From contig NZ_JANUCO010000001.1 in the NCBI RefSeq assembly GCF_024807225.1, positions 4,464,001-4,528,000 on the forward strand: DNA of 64,000 nt, written 5' to 3'. The first letter of the stretch is position 1, and each line of letters starts with the position of its first letter. The notes under the pieces are model-generated. The model was not told where the DNA came from. It saw nothing but the letters and a program-made list of their open reading frames with translations, and ran no database searches. Shown here in pieces: positions 55,324-64,000 of this stretch. The translations under genes and the position numbers were made by a program. Origin of the DNA: Chryseobacterium ginsenosidimutans (GTDB lineage Bacteria > Bacteroidota > Bacteroidia > Flavobacteriales > Weeksellaceae).

Positions 55324-55542
55324 TTATTTATACTTATAAACGCTTATAAGAAATTTAATTATTAAATATATTATTGAAATGAATACTGTTAACCAGATTA
55401 ATATAATCAAAACATCTCTGAAAGCAAATGGCGGATCCCCTACTCTTTTTGTCATCACTGTAAAAATTAAGACTATTGAGAAAAAGTATAAGAAGACAAT
55501 TAATGTAATAATGGAGACAAAATAAATGACTATTTTTTTCAT
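55324..55542 (-). CDS. Small membrane protein, two spans
   Basis: 72 residues with two hydrophobic helices (about 4-30 and 45-67) joined by TKRVGDPPFAFRD and a basic tail. No family recognised. It lies 8 bases after hutI and 13 before the DUF695-like gene, between hut genes. Confidence 0.65.
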   Translation of the reverse strand: MKKIVIYFVSIITLIVFLYFFSIVLIFTVMTKRVGDPPFAFRDVLIILIWLTVFISIIYLIIKFLISVYKYK

Positions 55543-55550
55543 CTCATTAA

Positions 55551-56774
55551 TTAATATTTTTCTCCATCAATATAAACTCCTTCCGCCTTCAAGCTTCCCT
55601 GATTGTAAAGAACATTCTGGAAATTATTTGTTTTAAAAGTCACAAAATCTGCCTTCAAGCCTTCTTCTAGTTTTCCTCTGTCTTCCAAATCCAGTGCAAA
55701 AGCCGAACGGAAAGTCATTCCTGCTAAAACTTCTGCGGTTGTTAACTTTTCAAATGTTGCTAAAATCGAAGCTTGAGTAATCAGATTTCCCATCGGTGCA
55801 GAACCCGGATTCCAGTCGCTTGCAATCGCTACAATTGCTCCTGCATTCAATAATTTTCTTGCCGGAGTAAATTTCTCTCCCAATCCTAAACTTGCGCCCG
55901 GTAAAGCTGTTGCCACGGTATTTGATTGTGCTAAAAACTCAATATCTTCATCTATTGTCGCTTCCAAATGATCTGCAGATTTCGCGCCAACTTCCACAGC
56001 AATTCTTGAGCTTCCCGGCGTGAACTGATCTGCATGAACAGTAATATCAAAACCTAAATCTTTAGTTTTAAGCAAAAAATCTTTACTCTCTTCCGGTTGA
56101 AACGCAGATTTTTCAATGAAAATATCAACACGTTTTGCAAGGTTTTCTTCTTTTACTTTCGGTAAAATCTCCGTTAAAATATATTGTAAATATTCTTCGT
56201 TACTTCCCTCAAAATCTCTAGGTTTCAAATGCGCAGAAAGACAAGTCGGAACCAAAGTCGCTTTGGTCTGTTCCTGAGCTTTTTTAATGATTCGAAGCAT
56301 TTTCAGCTCGTTTTCGACATCTAATCCGTAACCGCTTTTTACTTCAATTGTTGTAATTCCAAGAGATAGTAAAAAATCAATTCTTTCTAATAAAGTTCTT
56401 AATAATTCTTCCTCGGAAGCGCTTCTTGTATGTTGAACAGAACTCCAGATTCCACCGCCACTTTCAGCGATTTCAAGATATGTTTTCCCTGCGTTACGCA
56501 TGGCAAAATCATTCGCACGATTTCCGCCAAAGCAAATGTGCGTGTGAGAATCTACGAAAGCCGGAAGAACGATTTGTTCGCCTTCAATCGTTTCAATTTC
56601 TATATTTTGATTTTCTGATTTTAAGGTTTCAAAGTTTCCGACTTGCTGGATTTTATTGTTATTAATTAAAATTCCACCATCGACAATAATTTCAAGTTGT
56701 TCGTCAGAAAGTTTTCCTCTTAGCGGAAGATTGGCAAGTGTTACTACTTGTTTGAAAGGACCAATTAATTTCAT
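55551..56774 (-). CDS. hutI: Imidazolonepropionase
   Basis: 407 residues, amidohydrolase fold. Metal ligands His77 and His79 (FVDSHTHICFGG), GGGIWSSVQHTRSA, the conserved TTIEVKSGYGL, VHADQF, SADHLE and SDWNPGSAP motifs are all characteristic of HutI. It opens the imidazolone ring in histidine degradation. First gene of the hutI / small membrane / DUF695 / hutG run. Confidence 0.95.
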   Translation of the reverse strand: MKLIGPFKQVVTLANLPLRGKLSDEQLEIIVDGGILINNNKIQQVGNFETLKSENQNIEIETIEGEQIVLPAFVDSHTHICFGGNRANDFAMRNAGKTYLEIAESGGGIWSSVQHTRSASEEELLRTLLERIDFLLSLGITTIEVKSGYGLDVENELKMLRIIKKAQEQTKATLVPTCLSAHLKPRDFEGSNEEYLQYILTEILPKVKEENLAKRVDIFIEKSAFQPEESKDFLLKTKDLGFDITVHADQFTPGSSRIAVEVGAKSADHLEATIDEDIEFLAQSNTVATALPGASLGLGEKFTPARKLLNAGAIVAIASDWNPGSAPMGNLITQASILATFEKLTTAEVLAGMTFRSAFALDLEDRGKLEEGLKADFVTFKTNNFQNVLYNQGSLKAEGVYIDGEKY

Positions 56775-56864
56775 TTATTTAGTTTAAAGCTAAAGTTCAG
56801 ATAAAAAATGCTTTTCATTCTACTTTGCCTGAATGTTTCCAGCATACCAAAAATGTACAAAAAA

Positions 56865-56900
56865 TTTGTCATTCCGTAGGAATCTCAGCTTGGAAATAAG
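56865..56900. repeat. Short dispersed repeat fragment
   Basis: TTTGTCATTCCGTAGGAATC with AGCTTGG after it starts like the TTTGTCATC-type repeats at 16363 and 32683. It occupies the divergent hutI-ruvB spacer. Confidence 0.45.
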
Positions 56901-57037
56901 CCAAACAGTTTTTATCTTAATTTTCATCTCAAAAATACTCAAAATATCTCTTCTGCTCAAATCTTAATTTTTACTCAATCTCAGCCTTTAAACCTTAACC
57001 TAAATTCCTTATCTTTACAGTAAATGAAATTGAATTA

Positions 57038-58060
57038 ATGCCTGATTTTTTACATCCAGACAAAGACAATTATTCCCGTGAAGAGCTCATACAGGAAGAA
57101 CAGATTCGTCCCCAGAGCTTTAAAGATTTTGCCGGACAGAGAAAAACTTTAGAAAATCTTGAAGTTTTCGTTACTGCTGCCAAGAAACGTGGCGGTGCTC
57201 TCGATCATGTTTTGTTGCATGGTCCTCCAGGTTTGGGTAAAACGACTTTAGCCAATATTATTGCAAATGAACTCGATGTAAACTGTAAAATTACATCCGG
57301 TCCTGTATTGGATAAACCCGGAAGTTTAGCCGGATTATTAACCAATCTGGAAGAAAATGACGTGCTTTTCATTGATGAAATTCACCGTTTGTCGCCTGTT
57401 GTGGAAGAATATCTGTATTCTGCGATGGAAGATTATAAAATCGATATTATGCTGGAAACCGGTCCGAATGCGAGAAGTGTTCAGATTGGTCTGAATCCTT
57501 TTACCTTAGTTGGAGCAACGACCCGAAGCGGAATGCTGACAAAACCAATGTTGGCAAGATTTGGGATCCAAAGCAGACTGGAATATTATACGATTGAGCT
57601 TTTATCGATGATTATCATTAGAAGTGCAAGAGTTTTGGGGGTAAAAATTTATGAAGATGCAGCCATTGAAATTGCAAGAAGAAGCCGCGGAACTCCCAGA
57701 ATTGCAAATGCGCTTTTGAGAAGAGTACGAGATTTTGCGGAGATAAAAGGTAATGGAGAAATTGAAATTAACATTACAAAATATGCTTTAAATTCTTTGA
57801 ATGTCGATGAATTCGGTTTGGATGAGATGGACAACAAAATTATGCGTGTCATGATTGAAAACTTCAAAGGAAAACCTGTCGGAATTTCAGCCTTGGCAAC
57901 ATCTATTGCAGAAAATCCTGAAACATTGGAGGAAGTTTATGAGCCATTTTTGATTCAGGAAGGGTTTATTATCAGAACTCCGAGAGGTCGAGAAGTTACG
58001 GATAAAGCCTATAAACATTTGAATATTGCGATACCTAGAAGTCCGGGAGAACTTTTTTAA
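57038..58060 (+). CDS. ruvB: Holliday junction branch migration helicase RuvB
   Basis: 340 residues. Walker A GPPGLGKTT (62-70), Walker B VLFIDEIHRL (Asp113, Glu114), sensor 1 GATTRSGMLTKPMLARFG and the C-terminal winged helix (EEVYEPFLIQEGFIIRTPRGREVT). It drives branch migration with RuvA in recombination repair. Start ATG at 57038; a TATCTTTA lies 19-26 bases upstream. Confidence 0.97.
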   Translation: MPDFLHPDKDNYSREELIQEEQIRPQSFKDFAGQRKTLENLEVFVTAAKKRGGALDHVLLHGPPGLGKTTLANIIANELDVNCKITSGPVLDKPGSLAGLLTNLEENDVLFIDEIHRLSPVVEEYLYSAMEDYKIDIMLETGPNARSVQIGLNPFTLVGATTRSGMLTKPMLARFGIQSRLEYYTIELLSMIIIRSARVLGVKIYEDAAIEIARRSRGTPRIANALLRRVRDFAEIKGNGEIEINITKYALNSLNVDEFGLDEMDNKIMRVMIENFKGKPVGISALATSIAENPETLEEVYEPFLIQEGFIIRTPRGREVTDKAYKHLNIAIPRSPGELF

Positions 58061-58176
58061 GTGTATAAGATTTTGAATGTAATGTTTAAAGTTTTTTTAA
58101 CCACAAAAGATATTTTAGTTAAAAATAAAACTGAAATGTTAAAAACTTTTTGGTTAAAATAGAAATAAAAGAATTT

Positions 58177-58788
58177 ATGTTTATTCCCAAATTATATAAA
58201 AGCGAAGATTACCATTTGATGAAAGAAATCATCAGAGAGAATTCTTTTGCTTTATTAATTTCTTCTGTGGATAAAATCAGAGCGACGCATTCGATGATGC
58301 TGCTGAATGAAGATGATCCGGAAAATATTTATATTGAAAGTCATATTTCGAGAGCAAATCCGCAAGCGAAAACCTTGAAAAACGGAGATGAAGTTCTTTG
58401 TGATTTTTTGGGAGCACATACGTATATTTCGAGCAGTTGGTACGATCATATCAATGTTTCGACTTGGAATTATGAAGCGGTACAGATTTATGGTAAAATT
58501 GAATTGATGAATCAGGAAGAATTGTATCATCATTTAGATAAATTGACTTCGAAATACGAAAGTTTTCAGCAATGTCCGATGATGGTGAAAGATATGGGAA
58601 AAGAATTTGTAGAGAAAGAAATGAAAGGAGCTTTTGGATTAAAAATTATTCCGACTGAGATTTTTATTAAGCAAAAATTGTCTCAAAACAGAAAAGAAAA
58701 CGATTTCCAGAACATCATTTTAAATCTTGAAAACAGCGACGAAAACGGAAAGAAAATTGCGGAGAAAATGAAAACATTAAATAAATAA
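58177..58788 (+). CDS. PaiB-like FMN-binding negative transcriptional regulator family
   Basis: 203 residues. MFIPKLYKSEDYHLMKEIIRENSFALLIS, SHISRANPQAKTL, GAHTYISSSWYDHINVSTWNYEAVQIYG and AFGLKIIPTEIFIKQKLSQNR are landmarks of the PaiB flavin-binding split-barrel family. PaiB was named for a role in Bacillus protease repression, but most members are probably FMN-binding enzymes. The ATG at 58177 is preferred to an upstream TTG. Confidence 0.9.
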   Translation: MFIPKLYKSEDYHLMKEIIRENSFALLISSVDKIRATHSMMLLNEDDPENIYIESHISRANPQAKTLKNGDEVLCDFLGAHTYISSSWYDHINVSTWNYEAVQIYGKIELMNQEELYHHLDKLTSKYESFQQCPMMVKDMGKEFVEKEMKGAFGLKIIPTEIFIKQKLSQNRKENDFQNIILNLENSDENGKKIAEKMKTLNK

Positions 58789-58811
58789 TACGTTATAAAA
58801 CTTAATATTAT

Positions 58812-59678
58812 ATGAAACTATATCCAATACAATGTGGAAAATTTAAACTGGATGGCGGCGCCATGTTTGGAGTCGTCCCAAAGAGTTTGTGGGAAAAAAC
58901 AAATCCTGCAGACGAAAAAAACCTAATCGAACTGGGAACGCGTTCCCTTCTTGTGGAAGACGGAAAAAAATTAATCTTAATTGATTGTGGTCTTGGAAAC
59001 AAACAAGATGACAAATTTTTCGGTCACTACTCTCTTTGGGGAGATGATAATTTAGATAAAAACTTAAAAAAATACGGGTTTGTAAGAGAAGATATCACCG
59101 ATGTTTTCTTTACCCACCTTCATTTCGACCACTGCGGTGGAGCTATCGAATGGAACGACGACAGAACGGGTTACAGACCGGCTTTCAAAAATGCACAGTT
59201 CTGGACGAACGAAAACCATTGGAAATGGGCTACAGAACCCAATCCGAGAGAAAAAGCAAGTTTCTTAAAGGAAAATATTTTTCCGATTCAGGAAAGTGGA
59301 CAACTGAACTTTTTGCCGCTTCCTAAGAATGGAAATTATGGTTTTGCTCCGGATCTGAAAATGGATGTGATTTTCGTGGATGGTCATACCGAAAAACAGA
59401 TGCTTCCCGTACTTCAATATCAGGACAAAACGATTGTCTTCGCTGCCGATCTGATTCCTACTGCAGGACATATCAATCCGGTGTATGTGATGGGATATGA
59501 CACGAGACCACTTTTAACGGTAGAAGAAAAAGGGAAATTTCTAAAACAATGTGTGGATAATGAATATCTGCTGTTCTTTGAACATGATGCACACCACGAA
59601 TTGGGAAGTCTTAAAATGACCGAAAAAGGCGTAAGACTTGATGAAACCTTTAGTTTTAATGATGTTTTTGGCTATTAA
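58812..59678 (+). CDS. Metallo-beta-lactamase fold hydrolase
   Basis: 288 residues, no signal peptide. The metal motif THLHFDHCGG gives His102, His104, Asp106 and His107; IDCGLGNK and FAADLIPTAGHINPVYVMGYD supply later ligands, with a C-terminal HDAHHE. The length and GTRSLLVEDGKKLILIDCG pattern resemble lactonase or quorum-quenching-like members, but the substrate is open. It starts 23 bases after the PaiB-like gene and 9 before coaE. Confidence 0.88.
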   Translation: MKLYPIQCGKFKLDGGAMFGVVPKSLWEKTNPADEKNLIELGTRSLLVEDGKKLILIDCGLGNKQDDKFFGHYSLWGDDNLDKNLKKYGFVREDITDVFFTHLHFDHCGGAIEWNDDRTGYRPAFKNAQFWTNENHWKWATEPNPREKASFLKENIFPIQESGQLNFLPLPKNGNYGFAPDLKMDVIFVDGHTEKQMLPVLQYQDKTIVFAADLIPTAGHINPVYVMGYDTRPLLTVEEKGKFLKQCVDNEYLLFFEHDAHHELGSLKMTEKGVRLDETFSFNDVFGY

Positions 59679-59687
59679 TTTTTAACC

Positions 59688-60323
59688 ATGGAAGAATTAC
59701 ACTCAGAAACTCAGAAAGCAGAACCCGACCCATTATCAAGCCCCAAAATCATTGGTTTAACGGGTGGAATAGGTTCAGGAAAAACCACGGTTGCAAAATT
59801 TATTGAAGATTGTGGATTTCCGGTTTATTATTCGGATGACAGAGCAAAGGATATCGTGAATGACAACGATGATTTAAAGGCAAAAATCAAAGAACTTTTA
59901 GGAGATAAGGCTTATGATGAAAATGGGCTTTACGACAGAAAATATGTAGCTGAAAAGGTTTTTAACAATAACGATCTGCTCCACGAATTAAATGAAATTA
60001 TTCATCCCGCTGTTCGAATTGATTTTGAAGATTGGGTAAAAAAACAAACCAAGTATTTAGTTTTTAAAGAGACTGCTATATTGTTTGAATTAAAACTGAA
60101 TAAGCAATGTTATAAGTCTATTTTGGTAACTGCTGAAGACAACATCAGAGCGAAAAGAGTAATGGATCGAGACGGCAAAACTTATCGTGAAGTACAAGCT
60201 ATCATGGAAAAGCAGATGCCCGAAAAAGATAAGATAAAACTCGCAGACTGCATCATCCACAACAATACGAATGTAGAAGATCTAAAGGAACAAACCGAAA
60301 AGATTATCTTCGATATCGAATAA
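59688..60323 (+). CDS. coaE: Dephospho-CoA kinase
   Basis: 211 residues. Walker A GLTGGIGSGKTT at residues 23-34, lid and CoA-binding segments (YYSDDRAKDIVN, LNEIIHPAVR, TAEDNIRAKRVMDRDG). It phosphorylates dephospho-CoA, the last step of CoA synthesis. About 19 residues precede the usual start (MEELHSETQKAEPDPLSSPK); no better ATG lies nearer the P-loop. Confidence 0.95.
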   Translation: MEELHSETQKAEPDPLSSPKIIGLTGGIGSGKTTVAKFIEDCGFPVYYSDDRAKDIVNDNDDLKAKIKELLGDKAYDENGLYDRKYVAEKVFNNNDLLHELNEIIHPAVRIDFEDWVKKQTKYLVFKETAILFELKLNKQCYKSILVTAEDNIRAKRVMDRDGKTYREVQAIMEKQMPEKDKIKLADCIIHNNTNVEDLKEQTEKIIFDIE

Positions 60324-60334
60324 AAAAAATTAAG

Positions 60335-60365
60335 CTCGTTGGATTCATTTCTAACGAGTTTTTTT
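60335..60365 (+). terminator. Terminator after coaE
   Basis: CTCGTT and AACGAG arms with inner GA/TC pairs, followed by seven T, 12 bases after the stop. Confidence 0.75.
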
Positions 60366-60421
60366 GTGCTTTAAATTTCAGTTCCTTTTATTGATTTTAA
60401 ATTTTCCCAAAGTGTTTAAAA

Positions 60422-60452
60422 TCAAAATAGACTCCCATTTCTGAGAGCCTAT
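60422..60452 (-). terminator. Terminator of the GEVED/T9SS gene
   Basis: Minus-strand arms ATAGGCTCTCA / TGGGAGTCTAT pair with three G.U around GAAA, then TTTTGATTTT, 24 bases after the stop. Confidence 0.75.
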
Positions 60453-60475
60453 ATTAATAACTAAATGTTATATTA

Positions 60476-63400
60476 TTATTCTTTGATAAATTTCTTCTGA
60501 ACAGAGATTGCATCTCCATCCTGAATGTCTATTACATAAACTCCATTTATCAATGCATGTACATCAATCTTGTTGTTTAAGATGATTCCGCTTGACACTA
60601 ATTGTCCTGCTGCACTGTAGATCTTATAATTAGCTTTTTTGCTAATATTTTTCACATACAATACGGTACTTACCGGGTTAGGATAGATTAAAATATCCGT
60701 CTGGTTAAGTGGGTTAGGAACAATTGTTTTAGATATTCTCACGGTATAATCTTCAACTTCTCCGTTAGCGAAGCTTGTACAATTCACCGGGATTCCATCT
60801 TTTGCCATTGCAACTCTCATTACTACATATTTGTAGTCTGTTAAGCTTACGAACGCATCTGCAGGTACAGTAAATGTTCCGCTAGCAGTAGCATCTGCAT
60901 TTGAAGAAGCAACAAGGATTCTTTCGTTGATATCGAAATATCCGTTTCTGTTGAAGTCGATCCAAACAGCAACTCCCGCCTGAGCGCTACCTGTAAGTTT
61001 TTTATCGATCGTGATCTTATTGTTCGCAGAACCTTGAACCAACTCGATAAACTTAGTAGTAACACCTGTATAATCTGTATAGTTTGAAGCCAATGAAGGG
61101 TTCGTCATTTCAGGCTTACCATTTGGAGTAACGGTAACTTTTGAAACATACTCTGTACTTCCAGCCGCAGCAGTCATCTGACAGTAAACTACAGTCGGTG
61201 TTGTGAAGAAATAAGGCAGTGTATATGTACCCGGAGTACCGCTACATACGTTTGCTACCTGCATTTCATACTGAGTTAATTCTAACAGACCCGTTAATGT
61301 AATCGTGTTTGTATTAGAAGCAACAGTCGTCCAGCTCGGAATACCTACTTTTCTATATCTCAAGATATAAGTTGCTCCTGGGAACGAAGTCCAAACCACA
61401 ACCGCAGTTGTCGGAGTAAGACTTGTAATCGTTAATCCCGGAGGAGGTAATTCACAAGTTCTTTCTGTCGTAAATACTTTAGGATTAGACCAAGGATTTA
61501 CCGTAGTCTCACCGTTACACTTGTTAGCTACCTGAACTTCATATGTAGTATATGGACTCAAGCCTGTAAGTGTGTACGTATTTAAAGGTGCAGCTGTAAT
61601 ATTTACTGTAATCCAAGTTGCAGTTCCTACTACTCTATATCTCAATACATATGTTGAGCTTAGTGCAATCGGAGCCCAAGTTACCACTGCTGAGTTTGTA
61701 GTAACGGTACCAATTGTAACCGTCGGAGGTGTAGGATCACATCTCGTCGTGAATGTCTGAATAGCTGTAAATGTTCCCGGAGTAATTCCACAACTTGCAG
61801 CGATTTGTACATCGTACATCGTTGCAGGCGTTAAACCAGTTAAAGCCAATGGTGGGTTACCAGTTAATGTTGAAGCCGTAACTTCTGTCCATGGACCAGT
61901 ACCAGAAACTCTGTATCTAACGATAAATGTAAGACCACCTGTAGGTACCGTCCAAGTAACATTAGCAGACGTATGAGTGATTGTGTTGAATGCTAAGTTC
62001 GTCGGCATCGTTGTAGAACAAGGTCTCAATTTCACCGCATAATCTTCAACTTCTCCATTTACTGCATTCTGACACATTACAGGAGCACTTGTACGCTTAA
62101 GAACAACTCTCATTGTAGTTGTTAAAGGTCCGTTGTATGCTGTTGCAGGTACATTAAACAATGCTGTAACAGGAGTCGTTGCACTTGCTGCAGAAGTCAT
62201 AATCTGTTCTGTAGCTTCAAATACACCGTTTCTGTTAAAGTCTATCCAAGCAGATACAGCATCACTCTGTGTACCTGTAGACCAACCTTTAGATACAGAA
62301 AGCTTATTATTATTAGAACCAATTTCTAAGTTAATAAGTGTAGCCGGAGTTGTATAACTGATATAGTTCGTTTGCACTGATGTATTACTCATTGGAGGAA
62401 TACCCGGGTTCACCGAAGTCATTGTAACATTTGAAATGAAATCTGTAGTTCCGGTTCCCGTCATATTACAATAAATAATCGGCGTTGTCGTAAATAATGT
62501 AGATGTAGACCAAGGTCCTTGAGTTCCTCCACAAATTGTAGCAACCTGTACTTCATACGCAGTCTGTTCTGTAAGACCCGTAATGTTGTACGCGTTACCA
62601 GTAACAACAGGAGAAGTAATCCATGTTCCAACTGGGTTTGTCGTTCTCCATCTTACTAAATAAGTAGCACCTGTAGAAGATATCCAAGACACTGTAGCTG
62701 TAGTAGCAGCAATGTTTGTCATCGTAATTCCTGTAGGAGCAGCCGTAGTACAAGGCTGAATATCTACAAATTTCACTTGATAATCTTCAACTTCTCCGTC
62801 ACTTGTAAGTGGTGAACAAGCATCAGTTGGAGTTAAGAAATATACGATAACACGCATTTTTACTTTATTCGTTCCCGCATAAGCACCAGCCGGAACATTG
62901 AATGTAGCTGTAACAGGTGTTGTAGAAGAGTATCCTAAATTCATGATTCTCTCACCACCCGCAACAGTACTTGGATTATTATTAAATACTCCATCACCAT
63001 TGAAGTCTATCCATGCATATGTAGAATAGGTACTAGATAAGATTGTTCTTCCTACAGAAAGTGAGTTATTTGTAGAGTTACGTGCTAATGTAATAATTTT
63101 ATTAACATCATTAGAATAATCTGTATAAGTAGTAGGTCCTGAGTTATTGGACATCATCGGTGTGTTAGTACCTGATACTGTTATATTATTAATATAACCA
63201 TTACTCACACTGGTTGTAGTCGGAGTACAATAAGTACTTGTAGGAGTTGTAAAGTTTACTGAACTTGACCATGCACCTGTTGTACCACCACAGATTGTAG
63301 CTACCTGTACTTCATACGTAGTAGAAGCATTTAAATTAATAATACTATAAGGGTTAGTGGCATTGGCAATTGTTGTCCAAGCACCTGTACCTGTTCTGTA

Positions 63401-64000
63401 TCTTAATGTGTATGTGGCACCAGTAGCACCAATCCAGGAAACAAGAGCTGTAGAAGCTGTTACGTTGGTAACCATGATTGGAGATGGCGGAGCTGTAGTA
63501 CATGGCTGAAGATCAATAATCTTAACAGCATAGTCTTCAACCTCACCTTCAGAAATTGTTGCACATGGGTCATTGATTGTACTTGTAGCAACAATAACTC
63601 TCATTCTAAGTGTTTGCGGACCGTTATAAGAAGTCGCAGGAACCGTAAACGTAGCGGTGATCGGTGTAGTAATACTTGTTCCTACACCTATTACTTTTTC
63701 ACTTGCTTCAAAAATACCATTTCTGTTAAAATCAATCCAAGCCGAAGTAGCTATATAAGATTGGAAAGTACCAGACCAAGATTTAGCAACAGAAATAGAG
63801 TTATTGGTAGAGTTACGTACTAATGTAATCAGTCTTGTAGGATCTGTAGTGAAGTTTGTATAAGTACTCGCTGCTGAATTACTACTCATTACATAAGAAC
63901 TCGTCGGCGTAATTGTTACATTAGAAATATATCCGTTCGTATTATTTGTCGGAGTATTGGTACAATAAGTAACCACCGGAGTAGTAAACGGATAAGGAGC
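60476..64000 (-). CDS. Large GEVED/fibronectin III surface protein with T9SS type A sorting domain, 5' end missing
   Basis: At least 1174 residues; the frame is open through the right edge, so the N-terminus and signal peptide lie outside. Four GEVED domains are marked by NGEVEDYAVK-type motifs (AWIDFNRNGIFEASE, TMRVVL, GEVEDY), alternating with FN3 modules (TASTALVSWIGATGATYTLRYRTGTGAW; EQTAYEVQVATICGG). The C-terminus (ILIYPNPVSTVLYV, GVYVIDIQDGDA, VQKKFIKE) is a T9SS type A sorting domain. Probably a surface adhesin or glycan-binding protein. Confidence 0.9.
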   Translation of the reverse strand, partial: APYPFTTPVVTYCTNTPTNNTNGYISNVTITPTSSYVMSSNSAASTYTNFTTDPTRLITLVRNSTNNSISVAKSWSGTFQSYIATSAWIDFNRNGIFEASEKVIGVGTSITTPITATFTVPATSYNGPQTLRMRVIVATSTINDPCATISEGEVEDYAVKIIDLQPCTTAPPSPIMVTNVTASTALVSWIGATGATYTLRYRTGTGAWTTIANATNPYSIINLNASTTYEVQVATICGGTTGAWSSSVNFTTPTSTYCTPTTTSVSNGYINNITVSGTNTPMMSNNSGPTTYTDYSNDVNKIITLARNSTNNSLSVGRTILSSTYSTYAWIDFNGDGVFNNNPSTVAGGERIMNLGYSSTTPVTATFNVPAGAYAGTNKVKMRVIVYFLTPTDACSPLTSDGEVEDYQVKFVDIQPCTTAAPTGITMTNIAATTATVSWISSTGATYLVRWRTTNPVGTWITSPVVTGNAYNITGLTEQTAYEVQVATICGGTQGPWSTSTLFTTTPIIYCNMTGTGTTDFISNVTMTSVNPGIPPMSNTSVQTNYISYTTPATLINLEIGSNNNKLSVSKGWSTGTQSDAVSAWIDFNRNGVFEATEQIMTSAASATTPVTALFNVPATAYNGPLTTTMRVVLKRTSAPVMCQNAVNGEVEDYAVKLRPCSTTMPTNLAFNTITHTSANVTWTVPTGGLTFIVRYRVSGTGPWTEVTASTLTGNPPLALTGLTPATMYDVQIAASCGITPGTFTAIQTFTTRCDPTPPTVTIGTVTTNSAVVTWAPIALSSTYVLRYRVVGTATWITVNITAAPLNTYTLTGLSPYTTYEVQVANKCNGETTVNPWSNPKVFTTERTCELPPPGLTITSLTPTTAVVVWTSFPGATYILRYRKVGIPSWTTVASNTNTITLTGLLELTQYEMQVANVCSGTPGTYTLPYFFTTPTVVYCQMTAAAGSTEYVSKVTVTPNGKPEMTNPSLASNYTDYTGVTTKFIELVQGSANNKITIDKKLTGSAQAGVAVWIDFNRNGYFDINERILVASSNADATASGTFTVPADAFVSLTDYKYVVMRVAMAKDGIPVNCTSFANGEVEDYTVRISKTIVPNPLNQTDILIYPNPVSTVLYVKNISKKANYKIYSAAGQLVSSGIILNNKIDVHALINGVYVIDIQDGDAISVQKKFIKE

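Overview
The window looks like chromosomal DNA of a Chryseobacterium-like member of the Flavobacteriia (Bacteroidota). The evidence is low G+C, promoters of the TTTG-N19-TAnnTTTG type, several proteins carrying type IX secretion (T9SS) sorting domains, the conserved rpsU / xerC / hpf / tRNA / tuf / secE / nusG / rplKAJL / rpoBC block with a DUF3467 gene behind rpoC, and an IPExxxVDY-family gene between rnc and pyk. The genus is an inference from gene order and style; no database search was possible.

Layout. 1-6.9 kb (minus strand): the 5' part of a nucleotide pyrophosphatase gene, a small membrane protein with an OsmC peroxidase, an AraC-type regulator, and a tight periplasmic operon (beta-barrel, c-type cytochrome lipoprotein, YceI, ankyrin, DOMON/T9SS protein) below a CRP-type regulator. 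7.1-22.3 kb (minus): the transcription/translation block DUF3467, rpoC, rpoB, rplL, rplJ, rplA, rplK, an outer-membrane-like gene, nusG, secE, tRNA-Trp and tuf. 22.6-32.3 kb: a DUF4394 lipoprotein (+) and a CusCBA-like metal efflux operon with its own two-component system (-). 32.9-35.4 kb (-): seven tRNA genes containing a tandem Thr-Tyr-Gly duplication, then hpf, xerC and rpsU. 35.8-39.6 kb (+): a large T9SS type B adhesin. 40.2 kb (+): ssrA (tmRNA). 40.6-44.5 kb (-): an AraC regulator, a cupin, an alpha/beta hydrolase, a carboxymuconolactone-decarboxylase-family protein and a thermonuclease-like protein. 44.9-51.7 kb (+): acpP, fabF, rnc, IPExxxVDY, pyk and a T9SS type A protein. 51.8-56.8 kb (-): an aldehyde dehydrogenase and hutG / DUF695 / small membrane protein / hutI. 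57-60.3 kb (+): ruvB, a PaiB-like protein, a metallo-beta-lactamase-fold hydrolase and coaE. 60.5-64 kb (-): a large GEVED/FN3 T9SS protein running off the right edge.

Most notable observations. (1) Eight genes, including the essential rpoC, are broken by a single frameshift. Seven of the eight are repaired by removing one A from a GAAAC pentamer (either strand), which points to a systematic sequence error rather than gene decay; the eighth fits a missing C in a C-run. (2) The promoters of osmC and of the CMD/hydrolase operon, about 42 kb apart, share a 36-bp block (30 identities) with a TGTC-N6-GACA dyad. (3) A near-consensus CRP box lies just upstream of the -7 element of the cytochrome/YceI operon, directly downstream of a CRP-family gene whose recognition helix has the R-E-x3-R pattern of CRP. 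(4) Several families of dispersed intergenic repeats are present, including a GC-rich near-perfect palindrome of about 125-130 bp in two copies. (5) The metal efflux genes lie between the tRNA cluster and tuf, which are normally adjacent in this lineage. I did not find a clearly novel defence or biosynthetic system.
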